Shown: positions 21,109 through 35,263, counted from the stretch's first letter. The stretch: 64,000 nt of DNA from Allomyces macrogynus ATCC 38327 (GCA_000151295.1 GG745332.1:29443-93442), one strand, 5' to 3'. The notes: generated by a model from the sequence alone, not told the origin. Made by a program: numbers and translations.

Positions 21109-24100
21109 CTACAGCTCCGGCTGAACGGCACCACCGATGCGACGGCGGGCGCGCATCACGACGGCCATGACCATACCGATCGCAACGAACAAGAGTGAGC
21201 CGAGGCTCATCAGGTTCATCGCGGCGGCCGGCTGTGCGGCAACAATGGCCTGCTCGGCGCCCGTGTGGACGGAACGCTTGTAGTGGCGCGGCGCGGGCTG
21301 CTGCGGCTGCTGCTGCTGGTAGCCCTGCTGCTGGGGCTGCGGCGCCGGCTTCTCGGCTACATGCTGCACGTACGGCTTGGCGTGGTGCACGCGCTTGACC
21401 ACAACCTTCTTGTGGACGACGGGCTTCTTGTGCACGATCACCTTCTTGATCACCTTCTTGACGACCTTCTTTGCGGGCTTCTTAACAATCACGACATTCT
21501 TTTGCACGGGCGCTACCGGGCGCGTCACGTAGATAGTCTTGACCGGCTTGGGCGCCGGCTGCGCCCGCGTCACGTAAATCGTCTTGACCGGCTTGGGCGC
21601 CGGCTGCACGCGCGTCACGTAGACGACCTTGCGCGCGGGCTTGCTGCCGTAGACTGGCTTAGCAGGTGCGGGGGCCGGCTTGCCACCATACACGGGCTGC
21701 GCGGGCGCGGGCGCCGTCTTGCCACCGTACACAATCGTCGGCTGTGCGGGCGAGTGCGGCTGCTGCGGCTTGTTGGCCGGGACGGTCACGTAAACGGTAT
21801 GCACCGGCGGCTGCGCGGGCACCGACTTCTTGGGCAGTTCCTTGGCATCGCCGCGCGGCGGCACCGGCGCCGAGGTCGGGGCCACGGGCTTGGTGATGAC
21901 GACCACGGGCTGGCCGTACCCGGCGTTGACGTGCGTCGTCGTCGAGGTAGGCACACTCGTCTGAATCGACTTCTTCTGGACCTGCGTCGCGGGTGCGGTC
22001 GGGGTCGAGTCCGGGATCTTCTTGGGGTCCTGGGTCGCGGGCGCAGTCGGGGTCGAGAAGGGGACCATCTTGGGGTTTTGCGTCGCAGATGCGGTCGGGG
22101 TCGAGACGGGCACCGATTTCTTGGGGTCCTGCGTCGGCGTGATCGGCACAGTAATCACGACAACCGAGCCGTAACCGGCGCGCGTTGTCGTGGTCGTGAA
22201 GGCCACATCGGTCGTGGATGTGATTTGCTTGGGGCCCTTGGGCTGCGGCGTCGGCTCAATCTCGATCGTCGAGGTCGGCGCAGGCACCGTCTTGGGGTTG
22301 CCCTGCGTCACAGACGTCGTCGACGTGGCTGTGGTCGTCTTCTTGGGCTGGTCGGGCACCGTCACGGTGCTTGCGGGCAACGTGGGCGTCACCGTATCGC
22401 ACGGCACGGTGCTGGTCGAACCGGCCGGGTGCGTCTCCTGCGCGGTGGTAGAGCCGGCTGGGATCGTCTCGTGCACGGTGGTCGTACCGGCTGGGATCGT
22501 CTCCTGCACGGTAGTCGTGCCGGCCGGAATCGTCTCGACGTTGGTCGTGCTTGCCGGTGCCGTCTCCGTAGCGCCAGTCGTTGCAGGCACGGTTTCAGTC
22601 ACGCCGGTCGCAGGAGCGGTTTTCCGTCGCGCCAGTCGTTGCGGGCACAGTTTCCGTCGCGCCAGTCGTCGCCGGGACGGTCAGCACGTCCGTGGTCGTC
22701 GCAGGAGCGGTTTCCGTCGCGCCGCTCGTGGCAGGAACAGTTTCTGTCGCTCCGGTCGTCGCAGGAGCGGTTTCCGTCGCGCCACTCGTTGCAGGCGCAG
22801 TTTCCGTCACGCCAGTAGCGGGAGCAGTTTCCGTCGAGCCAGTCGAAGCCGGGATGGTCAGCACATCCGTGGTCGTCGCCGGGATCGGTTCCGTCACGGC
22901 ACTGGTAGCAGGCGCCGTTTCCGTGGCCGGGTTCGTTGTGGTCGCGCCAGACGTAGCCGGGATCGTCTGCACGTCCGTAGTCGTCGCCGGGATAGGCTCC
23001 GTGACCGCACTGGTCGCGGGCACAGTTTCCGTCGCCGGGTTCGTCGCGGGAGCAGTTTCAGTGGCACCAGACGTTGCCGGGTTCGTGGCCGGCACCGTTT
23101 CGGTTGCACCAGTCGTTGCTGGAATAGGCTCCGTCGCCGGGACAGTCACGGGCACCGTGAGCGTGGGCTCCTCGGTCGCAGCGCCGGTCGTGGCCGGTTC
23201 AGTAGCCGCCGTCGTGCCGTAAGGAACAGTCGTGACCGGAACTAAGGGTGAAAAGAGAGAGTCGAGATCAGTCAATCGCACCAGCGAGCAATCAAACACC
23301 GATTCGGCAAAACGATTGCGTACCCGTCTCAGTCGGCTCAATGACCACAGTTGTGGCCGGCTCGGTGACCGTTTGAGTCGCAGGCTCGGTCGTGACACCG
23401 GGCAGAGTCTCCGTCGCCACAGGTTCGGTCGTCGCCGGCTGGGTCACTGGCTCTGTCGCAACGGGTTCAGTGGTCGACGGCTGAGTAGCTGGCTCTGTCG
23501 CTGCCGGTTCGGTCGTCGCCGGTTGGGTCGCTGGCTCTGTCGCTGCCGGTTCGGTAGTCGCCGGTTGGGTCGCTGGCTCGGTAGCAGTCTCGGTCGTTGC
23601 GCCTGGCAGAGGCTCCGTCGCCACGGGTTCGGTCGTCGCCGGCTGAGTAGCAGGCTCGGTTGCCGCGGGTTCAGTAGTCGCCGGCGCCGTTTCCGTGGCG
23701 CCTGGCTGCGTCTCTTGCACGGTCGTCGTGACGGCTGGCTGCGTCTCCTGCACCGTTGTGGTACCGGCTGGCACGGTTTCATGCACGGTCGACGTGCCGG
23801 CGGGTTCCGTGGCCGGCTCGGTAACGGGCTCGGTCGTGATGGGCACGTCCTGCGTCGTCGTTTGCGCGGGTGCGCTGGCCGTGTCGGCCGGAATCGTCGA
23901 AGCCGGGCCCTCGGTGGCCGGGAGCGTCGTTTGGTCGACAACAGTGGTCGTGCCTGCGGGTTCTGTGACCGTACTGTTGCTGTACGGGGCCGTCGTTGTC
24001 GCAACAACTAGTGAGAGAAGCGCGGGCGAGTCAGTGTTTGCACGGGCGCACAACAGACTCGACTAATGAAGCCTCGGCGAAAAAAATGCGTACCGGTCGT

Positions 24101-26243
24101 CGCGGGTTCAGTCGCCTGCACCGTGGTCGTACCAGCGGCGGGTTCAGTGGCCGGCTCCGTGACCGGTTCGGTCGTGGCGGGCACGCCCTGCGTCGTCGTT
24201 TGCGCAGGCGCGCTCGTCGTGTCGGCCGGGACAGTGGAAGCGGGTCCTTCATTGACAGCCGTCGTCGTGCCGGCGGGTTCGGTCGCAGGAACGGTTTCCG
24301 TGACCGGTTCGGTCACAGCCGAGGTCGGGCCCTGCGTCTCGGTCACGTTCGTCGCGGGAACCGTCTCAATGACGGTCGTCCGCGTCGGCGAGCCCGCACG
24401 ACTGGTGGTACGGACAGGCGATTGCGTCCGCGTGGGCGAGCCCGCACGGCTGGTCGTCGTGCGAACGGGCGATTGCGTCCGCGTGGGCGAACCGGCACGG
24501 CTGGTCGTCGTGCGAACGGGCGACTGAGTGCGCGTGGGCGAACCAGCACGGCTGGTGGTGGTGCGAACGGGGGACTGGGTGCGCGTGGGCGTGGGCGAGC
24601 CCGCACGGCTAGTCGTCGTGCGAACGGGCGACAAAGTCCGCGTCGGCGAACCCGCACGACTGGTCGTCGCCGGTCCCGGGCTCTGCGTGCGCGTCGGGCT
24701 GGCCGCGCGAGTGGTCGTTGCAGGACCGGGGGACTGCGTGCGCGTCGGACTGCCGGCACGACTGGTCGTGACGGGGCCGGGCGACTGCGTGCGCGTCGGA
24801 CTGGCCGCGCGGGTGGTCGTTGTCGGCCCAGGACTCTGCGTGCGCGTGGGAGAAGCCGGGCGAGTCGTGCGCGGCGGCGAGTAAGGCCGAGTAGTCCGCG
24901 TGGGAGACGCTGAGACCGTGCGCGTCTGGGTCGTTTGGGCCCGGGTGGTGGAGCGTCCACGCGTGGTCGTGATACCGCGCGTTGGCGACGGCGAGCCGGG
25001 TCGGGGCGAGGGCGTGCGCGTGCGAGTCGGCGACGGCGAGCTCGTGCGCGTCTGAGTCCGGGTCGTGCTGCGGCCGCGCGTGGTCGTGACACCGCGCGTG
25101 GGCGAAGACGACGCCGGGCGCGTGTAGGGACGCGTCGACGTGCGCGTGGGAGAGCCCGATACGGTGCGCGTCTGCGTCGTTTGGGCACGAGTCGTGCTGC
25201 GGCCACGCGTAGTGGTGAAACCGCGCGTGGGTGAGGGCGACGCCGGGCGCGTAGACACACGCGTCGACGTGCGAGTCGGCGAGGCAGCTTGCGTGGAACG
25301 CGTCGTCGAACCATACGGCAGCGTCGTGACCGGGACCGTGGTCCGGGGCAGGGACTGCTGGCGCGTGGACGTGGTCACGGTCGAGTTGACGCGCGCAGTG
25401 GTCGTCGTCGCGTTGTTACGCGCGGTGGTCGTGGTCGCGGCCACAGTAGACCGGGTTGGCGAGCCCTGGCGGGTAGACACGGTTGTTGTAGTGCTGGCAC
25501 GCGAGGTGGTCGTTGCTGTGCTGCCGCGAGCAGTCGTCGTCGTGGCAGCCACAGTGGTGCGAGTCGGCGACCCCTGGCGGGTGGAGACGGTCCGTGTTGG
25601 CGAGCCTTGGCGGGTGGATGTCGTCGAAGTGCGACGCGCCGTCGTCGTCGTCGAAGCGGCGCCGCCATTGCCGTACGGCGACGTGGTCGTCGTCGTCTTC
25701 TTGGTCGTGGTCGACTGGCCTCCATTGCCGTATGGCGACGTAGACGTTGTGGTCTTCTTGGTCGTGGTCTGGCCGTTGCCGCCGTACGGGCTGCCGCCTC
25801 CATTACCGCCGCCGTTGTTGCCGTTGTTACCGTACGACGAGCCCGTGCCTTGGTTGGGGTTGCCGTACGCGGCTCCCGTGCCCTGGTTGGGGTTGCCGTA
25901 GAGGGAGCCCGATCCGTTGAAGAAATCGAACCACGGGTCGCGCTTTTTGAGGTTCTCGGTGGCGCCCTCGGCCGACGGGGCCAAGTCGGCGGCACGAGTA
26001 TGCAGCGTCTGGCCAACGCACGATGCATCTATTGGACAGTTTGAAAAGAAATGTGAGCAATAACATTCACTTAACGCCCAAATTCGAGCAACCCATGCAT
26101 CGCTACATACCATTCACGCCGCAGAGGGCCGGCGCGGGTGCGGGCGCGGCATCGGTCGGGTTGACCGAAACACCTGCGACAACGACGGCCGCGAACAGCA
26201 GAGCCGGGAGCAGCGAGCTCTTTTCCTTGCGTTGCTGCGTCAT
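21109..26243 (-). CDS. Giant mucin-like cell-surface protein with signal peptide and C-terminal TM
   Basis: Four exons, complement(21109..23241, 23324..24007, 24094..26028, 26111..26243). With one base removed the coding length is exactly 1,628 codons. The signal peptide (LLPALLFAAVVVAGVSV core) is followed by a short Cys-containing segment (ALCGVNDASCVG), Asn/Gly/Tyr repeats (YGNPNQGTG) and long Ser/Thr/Pro/Arg repeats (SPTRTQSPVRTTTSRAG). After these come ATEPATQPATTEP- and PATTGATETVPAT-type repeats and a Lys/Val-rich part (KKVVKKVIKKVIVHKK). One TM helix near the end (LMSLGSLLFVAIGMVMAVV) is followed by a basic tail. This is a heavily O-glycosylated, plasma-membrane-anchored wall or adhesion protein by analogy. 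All three introns are phase 1, so internal exons are symmetric. A TTTT in place of the TTT seen in sister repeats (22619-22624) causes the only frame break. Confidence 0.85.
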
Positions 26244-27797
26244 GATGAAGGAAATGGGTGGTGGTTGAAAAAGCAAATGCAACGTTCGTCTATCGGTCTA
26301 GGGCCGAGGAGCGTGGGGAACGTTCACTCGCGCGCAAGTCTCGGGTTGGACACTGGAGGTTCGGGCACAAGTCGAGAGTCAGAATCGAGAATGACGACGA
26401 GCGCACTTTCTTCCGAGCGGGCAGGAGCGTGTACGTTGGCCGGGCTCTACGGAAACGGTGCTGCCAACGGGTCCGGGGCGAGCGAGTGATGGTCTATTGG
26501 TCCTCAAGCGAAGAGCACATCCATCGGCTGCGGGGACGGCGGGAATTTATACCACATGAGGCCGGCGACGACTCTTCCTATCATCTCGTGTCCTGTTGGT
26601 CATCCCGCTCGGCCTCGGGAGGCTCGCGCGAGGCGTGCCCGTGCTGTCACAACCGGCCGGTGAGCGTGTGCACTCCATCGCGCGTGGGGGTGGGCGGATG
26701 AGCCAGGGAACACGGCCCATTTCAGCCCGCCGCATCATTTTCGGGCCGCCTTCGACGCGTGTCCACCCGCCGCGCGCGCGTCGGTTGTCGCAATCGCCTC
26801 CCGCGCGTGCCGGCTCTGGGTTGGAGGTCGGTTGCGCGCACGGGGGGCGCCGCTCGCGCGCCTCTTTCGGTGCAACGGAGGCGAGGCCGGTTCGTCGAAA
26901 CCGATGCGCAAGAGCGGAGAGGAAGAGGCAAGTTTGCGCGGAAAATGACGAGAGACGCGCGTGCCCCATGGGTCGGAACTGATCTGTTGCACAAACGACG
27001 CGCCGAAGAGGCTAAAGGGATTTTATGGGCGGTGTGGTGTGGCGAAATTTGAGGCAAAAAACAACAAGACCGGGCGCGTGTTCGAGCAACGAAATTTTCC
27101 CAGCCAAGGCAAACAGACCGATTGGTTCTGACAAGAGCGAAGTCCACTGCAACGACAAACGAACAAAAGCGAAGCATTTCGCCGGGGAACTGGACAAAGT
27201 GAGGGGGTGGCTTGGGGGCGGCGCGCGGAAAATTATCGTGTGGGGAGGGGTTGAGAGGCCCGTTGATCGAAGCGTCACAATCGGCCCAGGTGGGTTGGTC
27301 TGCGGGACGCGCGCGACCGCCAAGAGGTGTGATGACGCTCGCGTGAGGCATTTGTCCTACTTTGTTATGGTTCCGCAATGCTCCGCAATCCTGCAGGTCA
27401 ACTCGGTTCGAGTGCTTGTTGGGGGGCGGGTCGATGGCGAGGCCAGGGGCGCGGCACGTGCAAGCTCGGCGGGGCGAGTGAGGACAGTGGAGAGAAACAA
27501 GTCTTCGACCTCCGGCGCAGATCACGACAGTTCTGACCATCACAGTCCCGGTGGACAAGAAGTTCCCCCTCGATTGCGGGTAGTCGTGCTCGTAGACGGT
27601 GCCGTTGTGGCCCGGTGCGGCCGTTTGCTTTCGAGTAGAATGTTGCTGGAAGAAAAAGCAGATATGCGCAAAATCGCGGTCATGTGGGGATGACAGCAAT
27701 GGAGGCTGCTTTTTTGTCACGAGATTGTATGTCCAAGTGTTACGTTGTTTCTGCAAGTCGGCAGCCAACTTCGATTGCCGCGCCCCGCTCAACGATC
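26244..27797. other. Divergent intergenic region, mucin / AFG2
   Basis: About 1.55 kb. Apart from the mucin TATA-like box nothing is recognised. Long open frames exist on both strands (for example minus 26722-27792), but they have GC-driven composition and no family features. Confidence 0.45.
26544..26551 (-). promoter_or_regulatory. TATA-like box of the mucin-like gene
   Basis: TATAAATT on the minus strand about 300 bp before the mucin ATG. This would imply a 5' UTR of roughly 270 bases. Confidence 0.4.
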
Positions 27798-30846
<3,049 letters not shown>

Positions 30847-30867
30847 TGCGGAGCAAAATCAATGTAG

Positions 30868-31515
30868 TTACTGAAACTGATGAAAAATTGCACCTCGATG
30901 ACGCAGCTCCTGGATTGCGGTCGAGCACAAGTCGAACAAATGCGCGAGCGTACGGCGCGGGCGCGGCGGTGCGGCCTTGTCCGACTGGGAGTTGTTCGTG
31001 GCGGCCGGGGACAACTCTCTCTCCACCTCGCGCGTAATCTTTGTGGAGGCAAGACGGCGGGGCTGGATCCGGCCCGGGTCGTGTGGCAGCAACCACTGCA
31101 TTCGGGGAACCCGTGGCGATGCCGGTGCGAAGTTGCACAATGACGCGCGCTTGGCCATCCACGCTTTGTGGGCAAGCGAGGGAGCGGTCCTGCGTTTCGT
31201 TGGTACCGCACAGGTACTTGGACCCGTCCTTGTCCCGCGTCCCGGGCATCTCGGTGAAAACGACACGCGTCACGAGCTGGCCGAAAAGCGCCTCGCCGGA
31301 GTTGACACAGCGTTCTGGTCGCACGACGTGACGCAAGCAAGCGGGCACGACACGCCGTAACCTGCGAGCCCTATGACCGCCGCATACGGCACACCCTCAA
31401 GCGCAGTGGACACGACCGCCGCGCACCGCTCGGCGTCGGCAAGCTGCAGCACGAGGCGCTGCGTACTGTTCTGCTGATCGTGTAGAAAATAAGCCGCGAA
31501 AACGGCCAAACGGCC
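30868..31515 (-). CDS. Unknown gene tail-to-tail with AFG2, 5' end unresolved
   Basis: No family recognised. The coding sense is supported by phase-consistent splicing: exon 31362 to about 31515 (LADAERCAAVVSTALEGV), a 47-bp intron (31315-31361), exon 31163-31314 (CVNSGEALFGQLVTRVVF), a 67-bp intron (31096-31162), then exon 30868-31095 (WLLPHDPGRIQP, later TLAHLFDLCSTAIQEL) to the stop. The product is mixed alpha/beta in character, with no signal peptide seen in this part. No in-frame ATG exists downstream of a TGA at about 31520, so the first exon is missing from this model or lost. The 3' end lies 22 bp from the AFG2 stop, so transcripts would overlap. Confidence 0.4.
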
Positions 31516-31647
31516 ATTTCACGCAAAGCGGAGAATCTGCTGAAGAAATTGGGGGCTCGGAAGGCAGCGACTTCAGCCAAAAGGGCACAGAAATCAGAAC
31601 TGAAGGAAATCGACACTAGTCACCCTCGCCCTCAGGCACCTTGCCTG

Positions 31648-31728
31648 TTGCCGCGGCGGATCACGAAAGATATGTTCGGGTACTATGACGCGTACCGAAT
31701 GCGGTGTGAGCATGCAAATATTCCATAA
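31648..31728 (+). pseudogene. Duplicated fragment of the AFG2 3' end
   Basis: 27 codons plus stop that match the last 27 codons of AFG2 (30766-30846): both read LPRRITK then GYYDAYR, and both end in a stop at the same place. Differences are a mix of silent and replacement changes (DMF for EML; C-terminus HANIP for LASI). No other AFG2 exon is found upstream. It lies about 100 bp before the tRNA gene. Confidence 0.7.
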
Positions 31729-31824
31729 ATTGGTGACCGATCGTTGTGGAGGAAAAATTGCCGGAAATGCATTTTGGCCAAAACTCGGGCAGAATGGATT
31801 TTCATTGCCATCTCCACGCAGCAA

Positions 31825-31896
31825 GCCGTTGTAGCTCAGTGGCAGAGCATTTGTCTTGTAAACAAAAGGCCCCGAGTTCAATCCTCGGCTGCGGCA
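31825..31896 (+). tRNA. tRNA-Thr (anticodon TGT)
   Basis: 72 bases that fold as a cloverleaf. The acceptor stem is GCCGTTG with CTGCGGC (one mismatch and one GU pair), discriminator A. The D arm is GCTC/GAGC. The anticodon stem is TTTGT/ACAAA with loop CTTGTAA and anticodon TGT. The T arm is CCGAG-TTCAATC-CTCGG. Internal A and B boxes are present (TAGCTCAGTGG; GAGTTCAATCC). No intron. It decodes ACA, with wobble to ACG. Confidence 0.93.
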
Positions 31897-32071
31897 GGAC
31901 GCTTTTTGGTGTTTTTTCGAAGGAATGGCCGTTCTTCGGCCTCTTCGTGTTATTTTGCGTCGTCGGGCTGAGGGAACAACGAACTGCAGACGAAAGGCCT
32001 CTATTCTCTTCAAAATTGGGCTCGAGCAACGTCTTCTATCCTTCTCCTCTCGCACGACTTCAAAAACAAAA

Positions 32072-32851
32072 TCACTGCTTCTCCACAACCTCAGAAGGCG
32101 CGGGTGGCGCCGACGGTTCCGCCGACGTCGCGACAATAATCGGCTCGGCCGAGGGCGCAATTACGGGCAAAACGACGGGTGCGGGTGTCGAAGGAGCCGG
32201 GACAGCAGCGGCGACCTCGACAGTTGCGGCCGGAGTCGGCTCGACTGCGCGCGCGACAGGTGCGGCAGCCGCTGGCGCCGCCGTGGGAGCAGGAGCGGCG
32301 GCACCCGACCCAGTCTCAATGTTACCGCGGTCGGCCGCGTTTGCGCGCAGCAGAATCTCGGCGTAGATCCAGAAGACGTAGCAAAAGTAAGCGCGCAGAA
32401 GCCAAAAGACAATGCCCCACGCGCGGAAACTGTAGACAATGTCGAAAATCACGCCCAGGACAAACAGGCCAATGTTGATCATCGCAAACAGCTTGAAGTG
32501 CGGCCCAATACGCTTGATGGCCGAGTAGAGACCCCAGCACGTCAGCGCAAAGCTGATGATCGTGATGAGCAGCGCGATGATGCCAAGGGCACCGAGGTAC
32601 GCGGCCGCGGCCAGGGTGATGAGCAGCGGGATGACTTGGAGAATGAGCTGCAGAATCAAAATGACGAGAACGCCGACGCGGATCTCGATAACCCCGCAGC
32701 ACGTCGCGTTGGCTTCGGTTGCCACCTCCTTGTCGGTCGCTGGCGCGGCCGCGGGCGTCGTGGCGGCAGGGACAGCGGCCTGAGCCGGTGCTGGCGCGGC
32801 CGCGGCGAGCGCCGGTGTCGTCTCGGCGGCAGCAGCGTCGGTAGTGGTCAT
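32072..32851 (-). CDS. Tetraspan membrane protein, TCC-family member 1
   Basis: 259 residues, single exon, ATG at 32851. The N-terminal ~55 residues are Ala/Thr-rich and disordered. Then a TCC-x-x-IEIR motif (NATCCGVIEIR) precedes four hydrophobic helices with a WG-x-x-x-AIKRIG loop after helix 2 and YVFWIYAEIL at the end of helix 4. The tail is a ~75-residue Ala/Pro-rich disordered stretch. The sequence aligns along its full core with the genes at 48037 (closest), 46144, 36120 and the relic at 34537. The Cys-Cys motif just before TM1, the short loops and four TMs recall LAPTM-type endosomal proteins, but the resemblance is weak and untested. A TATA-like box lies about 100 bp upstream. Confidence 0.75.
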   Translation of the reverse strand: MTTTDAAAAETTPALAAAAPAPAQAAVPAATTPAAAPATDKEVATEANATCCGVIEIRVGVLVILILQLILQVIPLLITLAAAAYLGALGIIALLITIISFALTCWGLYSAIKRIGPHFKLFAMINIGLFVLGVIFDIVYSFRAWGIVFWLLRAYFCYVFWIYAEILLRANAADRGNIETGSGAAAPAPTAAPAAAAPVARAVEPTPAATVEVAAAVPAPSTPAPVVLPVIAPSAEPIIVATSAEPSAPPAPSEVVEKQ

Positions 32852-32946
32852 GGTATTCGTCGTTGGTGGTGGTGAAATGGGTCGGGTCGGGGCCGTGGAA
32901 GTGAAAACGGCTGGGCCCAGATGGTGGGCGGTGGGCGGCGTCGGCA

Positions 32947-32955
32947 TCTTATACC
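32947..32955 (-). promoter_or_regulatory. TATA-like box of tetraspan member 1
   Basis: GGGTATAAG on the minus strand about 97 bp before the ATG at 32851. Confidence 0.5.
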
Positions 32956-33073
32956 CGTGCGCTCCTGCCGCTGCACGTTCGGCGCGACAAGCGTGGCGAG
33001 ACTTCATAGAGCCGAAAAGTTCACGGGCACGGCCAGAAACGTTGAGGGAGTCAGATGGTCCGCCACAAAACAC

Positions 33074-33622
33074 GACGCGTGGGCAAGGGCAAAAGGTGAG
33101 GCGACGAAACAGAGCTTGACTGCCTGTGCCGTCGCCTGGATCAGATGAATCGTTGCCTCACTCCGTCGTGCTCTCTCTGCTTTCGCGTTCCCTCAATCAA
33201 GCGAAAGTTGTCGTCGCAGTGAAGCGCACGAACACGGTTTCGCCACACTTTTGCGAGGTGATGAGTTCGGCGCATTCGCGTCGCGTGCATGCCCGCTTTC
33301 GCCATCCCAAATACGCGCACTTGTGGGAGCAAGTCCCGAACGGCTAGGCAACGAGGAAATCATGGCGCTCAGTGGGACATCGGGAGCTCGCGGAAAGCTT
33401 GCACGATCATGGCCGCATGGGCCAGACCAACACGCAAAGTCCCATACGGTTGGACGCTTTGGTAAAGTGGAAGGTGGTGGCCTGCAAAGCTCGCGTCGAC
33501 TGGCCCGCCGAGGTGCTTGTCATACGGAGTGTTTTGACGTCGGTATCAATAACTATGAAACGCGAGGGCACCAACACGCGGATTAGGAGCTACTATAATT
33601 CCAAGAGAGAACTGCCATCAAC
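33074..33622. other. Intergenic, no gene recognised
   Basis: About 550 bases upstream of the AT-rich gene-like unit. No motif or frame of interest. Confidence 0.35.
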
Positions 33623-34215
33623 ATGGCCAGCGACAAAAACGGGCGAACGTTGATCAACTCGACATTGCAAGAAACTCTTCAGGGAGTGGAAAACCTGTTT
33701 TGGCTCCATCGACGAGAGATGTCTTGGCACCAAAAAGGAATGGCCGAGCAATGGAATCTCGTGCACATCCAAAATCAACCGGTTGGGGCATTAGATGCGA
33801 GTGTCTTCATGGAGACAGGCTGTCAGGGCACCACTTGTTTCAGTTTTTGGGTGGAGAATTGGGACAGCACACTTGGATATCGCATGATGATATCGTTTTT
33901 GAGCACTGATCGCTGGCTAATGTGTCAACCAACACACATGAAAATGCGGTGCTGGACTTCAATATTATGGACCAAGCAAGAAACGAGAACGTGCATCTTG
34001 AAATTAATATAACAAGGTACGTGATCCCTTCATCTATCATCCTCTCCACGCAAGAAGCCCACAGATTGAAACGTACTTGCATCAGCAATGAAGCAGAGTT
34101 CGACATACCTACTCTCATGCCATGCCCCACAGTTGTGATTGAAATCAACGCCAAGGTCACAAAAACCGCACACTTCGACTTGAAATCGAGGATTGATCAG
34201 CACGTTAGAATCTGA
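33623..34215 (+). CDS. AT-rich gene-like unit of unknown function, possibly broken
   Basis: Family not recognised. ATG at 33623 opens a frame with protein-like text (NLVHIQNQPVGALDASVFME; CFSFWVENWDSTLGYRMM). Near 33915 the sense moves to frame 1 (a one-base loss) and continues as HENAVLDFNIMDQARNENV to a canonical 48-bp intron (34017-34064, AG|GTACGT...CACAG). It then runs to a stop at 34213 (CPTVVIEINAKVTKTAHFDL). The text looks beta-rich. GC content is visibly far below that of its neighbours and codon choice differs, so foreign or selfish origin is possible. The single frame break may be an error or decay. Confidence 0.35.
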
Positions 34216-34536
34216 TATGAGTATCCAGCAACCAAATCGTTATCACTGGAATGATGCTGTAAATAAACATTCCCGTAATTGCGTCGTCCCCGTGACAATG
34301 GCACTTGTAAATGCGAGCGGTGGTGCGCAAATGCGGTCAGCGAATCTCGATCGAGCTCCTGCCGCTTGGTGGCCCCCTGGCGCTCACATCGTCCAAGTGC
34401 AGATCTCGGAATACTGCGACAAAAAATGGTTTAATAGTTGATGTGACACACAAAAACCGCTCCCTGGAAACACAACACGTCGACCAAAACGCTCCTTCCA
34501 ATTAGCAAACACCAGACACGCGTTCTCCATTTGCAA

Positions 34537-35167
34537 TCAAACGGACACCGACCCAGCGCCTCCCCCCGCTGACTGGCCAGGAGCGACAACGGGCGCGGCA
34601 GGCTTGCCCGCTTGGCCACTCTCGACCGACCGCGCTTGGTTCTCCCGGACGTGCTGGTTCTTGAGCACGACGGCGTACTGCCAGTATACGAACGCGAAGG
34701 AGATCGGGACCAGCGCAACTATCAACATGATCAGCACCCCAAACACGCCGCCAAACAAGAAGAGGTTGAGCACGATGTCGATCACAACGAGCACCATGTT
34801 GATGAGCACAAACGCGTAATACTGGCCGGCAAGTCGCCGAATGGCCGAGATGATTCCCCAAAGCGTGAACGCGATGCCAATCCATCAAAGACGAGCTGCA
34901 CCGTATTCCCGACATAGTCGGAGTGGGCAACTCGCTGCAACGTCGCAAAAATATTGAGGATCAGTTCAAGAGAGAGGAGGACGAGCACGCCAACACGGAT
35001 CTGATCTCGATGCAACCGCAGCACGTTGTGTTGGACTCGGACCACTTGTTCGACCCGTCTTGGCCACTCGCCTTGGGCGTGGTTGCCGCGTCGTTCGAGG
35101 GCGCATCGCGGGCGGTGCTTGCCGGATCGACAGCGGTTGCAGGGAGTGGCGCGTCGGTGGTGGTCAT
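34537..35167 (-). pseudogene. Tetraspan TCC-family member 2, frameshifted
   Basis: Clear paralogue. ATG at 35167 is followed by MTTTDAPLPATAV, then NTTCCGCIEIR. At that point the DNA carries a 5-bp tandem duplication (AGATCAGATC) that shifts the frame. The next frame gives RVGVLVLLSLELILNIF (helix 1), and a second one-base loss near 34875 moves to the frame that encodes FTLWGIISAIRRLAG and the last two helices (LINMVLVVIDIVLNLFLFGG; FAFVYWQYAVVLKN). The stop is at 34537. With both shifts repaired it would be about 210 residues. A TATA box like that of other members is retained 90 bp upstream, so decay may be recent, or one of the shifts may be a base-call error. Confidence 0.65.
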
Positions 35168-35253
35168 GGTCGTCTTGGGCGTGGTATTGACTTGCGAGTG
35201 CCGCTGCGGAGCAGGAAGATGGTGGACAGCGTCTATAGAACGCGGGTCTGGCG

Positions 35254-35263
35254 TATTTATAAG
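35254..35263 (-). promoter_or_regulatory. TATA-like box of tetraspan member 2
   Basis: TTATAAATACGC on the minus strand about 90 bp before the ATG at 35167. Confidence 0.5.

Noticed and set aside
21265..22818. Long plus-strand open frame (about 500 codons) opposite the mucin gene
   Set aside because: It mirrors the simple repeats of the mucin coding strand; composition is Arg/Gly/His-rich and there is no independent evidence of coding.
22595..23398. A separate gene start inside the mucin at 22602 (frame change)
   Set aside because: The frame change coincides with one extra T in a repeat that otherwise matches its sister units, so it is an indel and not a gene boundary.
24008..26113. Treating the mucin region as three separate genes
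   Set aside because: Phase-1 introns and the exact length after a one-base correction join all parts into one gene with a signal peptide at one end and a TM helix at the other.
26722..27792. 356-codon minus-strand open frame between the mucin and AFG2
   Set aside because: No start context, introns or family motif; Arg/Pro/Ser-rich text is typical of chance frames in GC-rich DNA.
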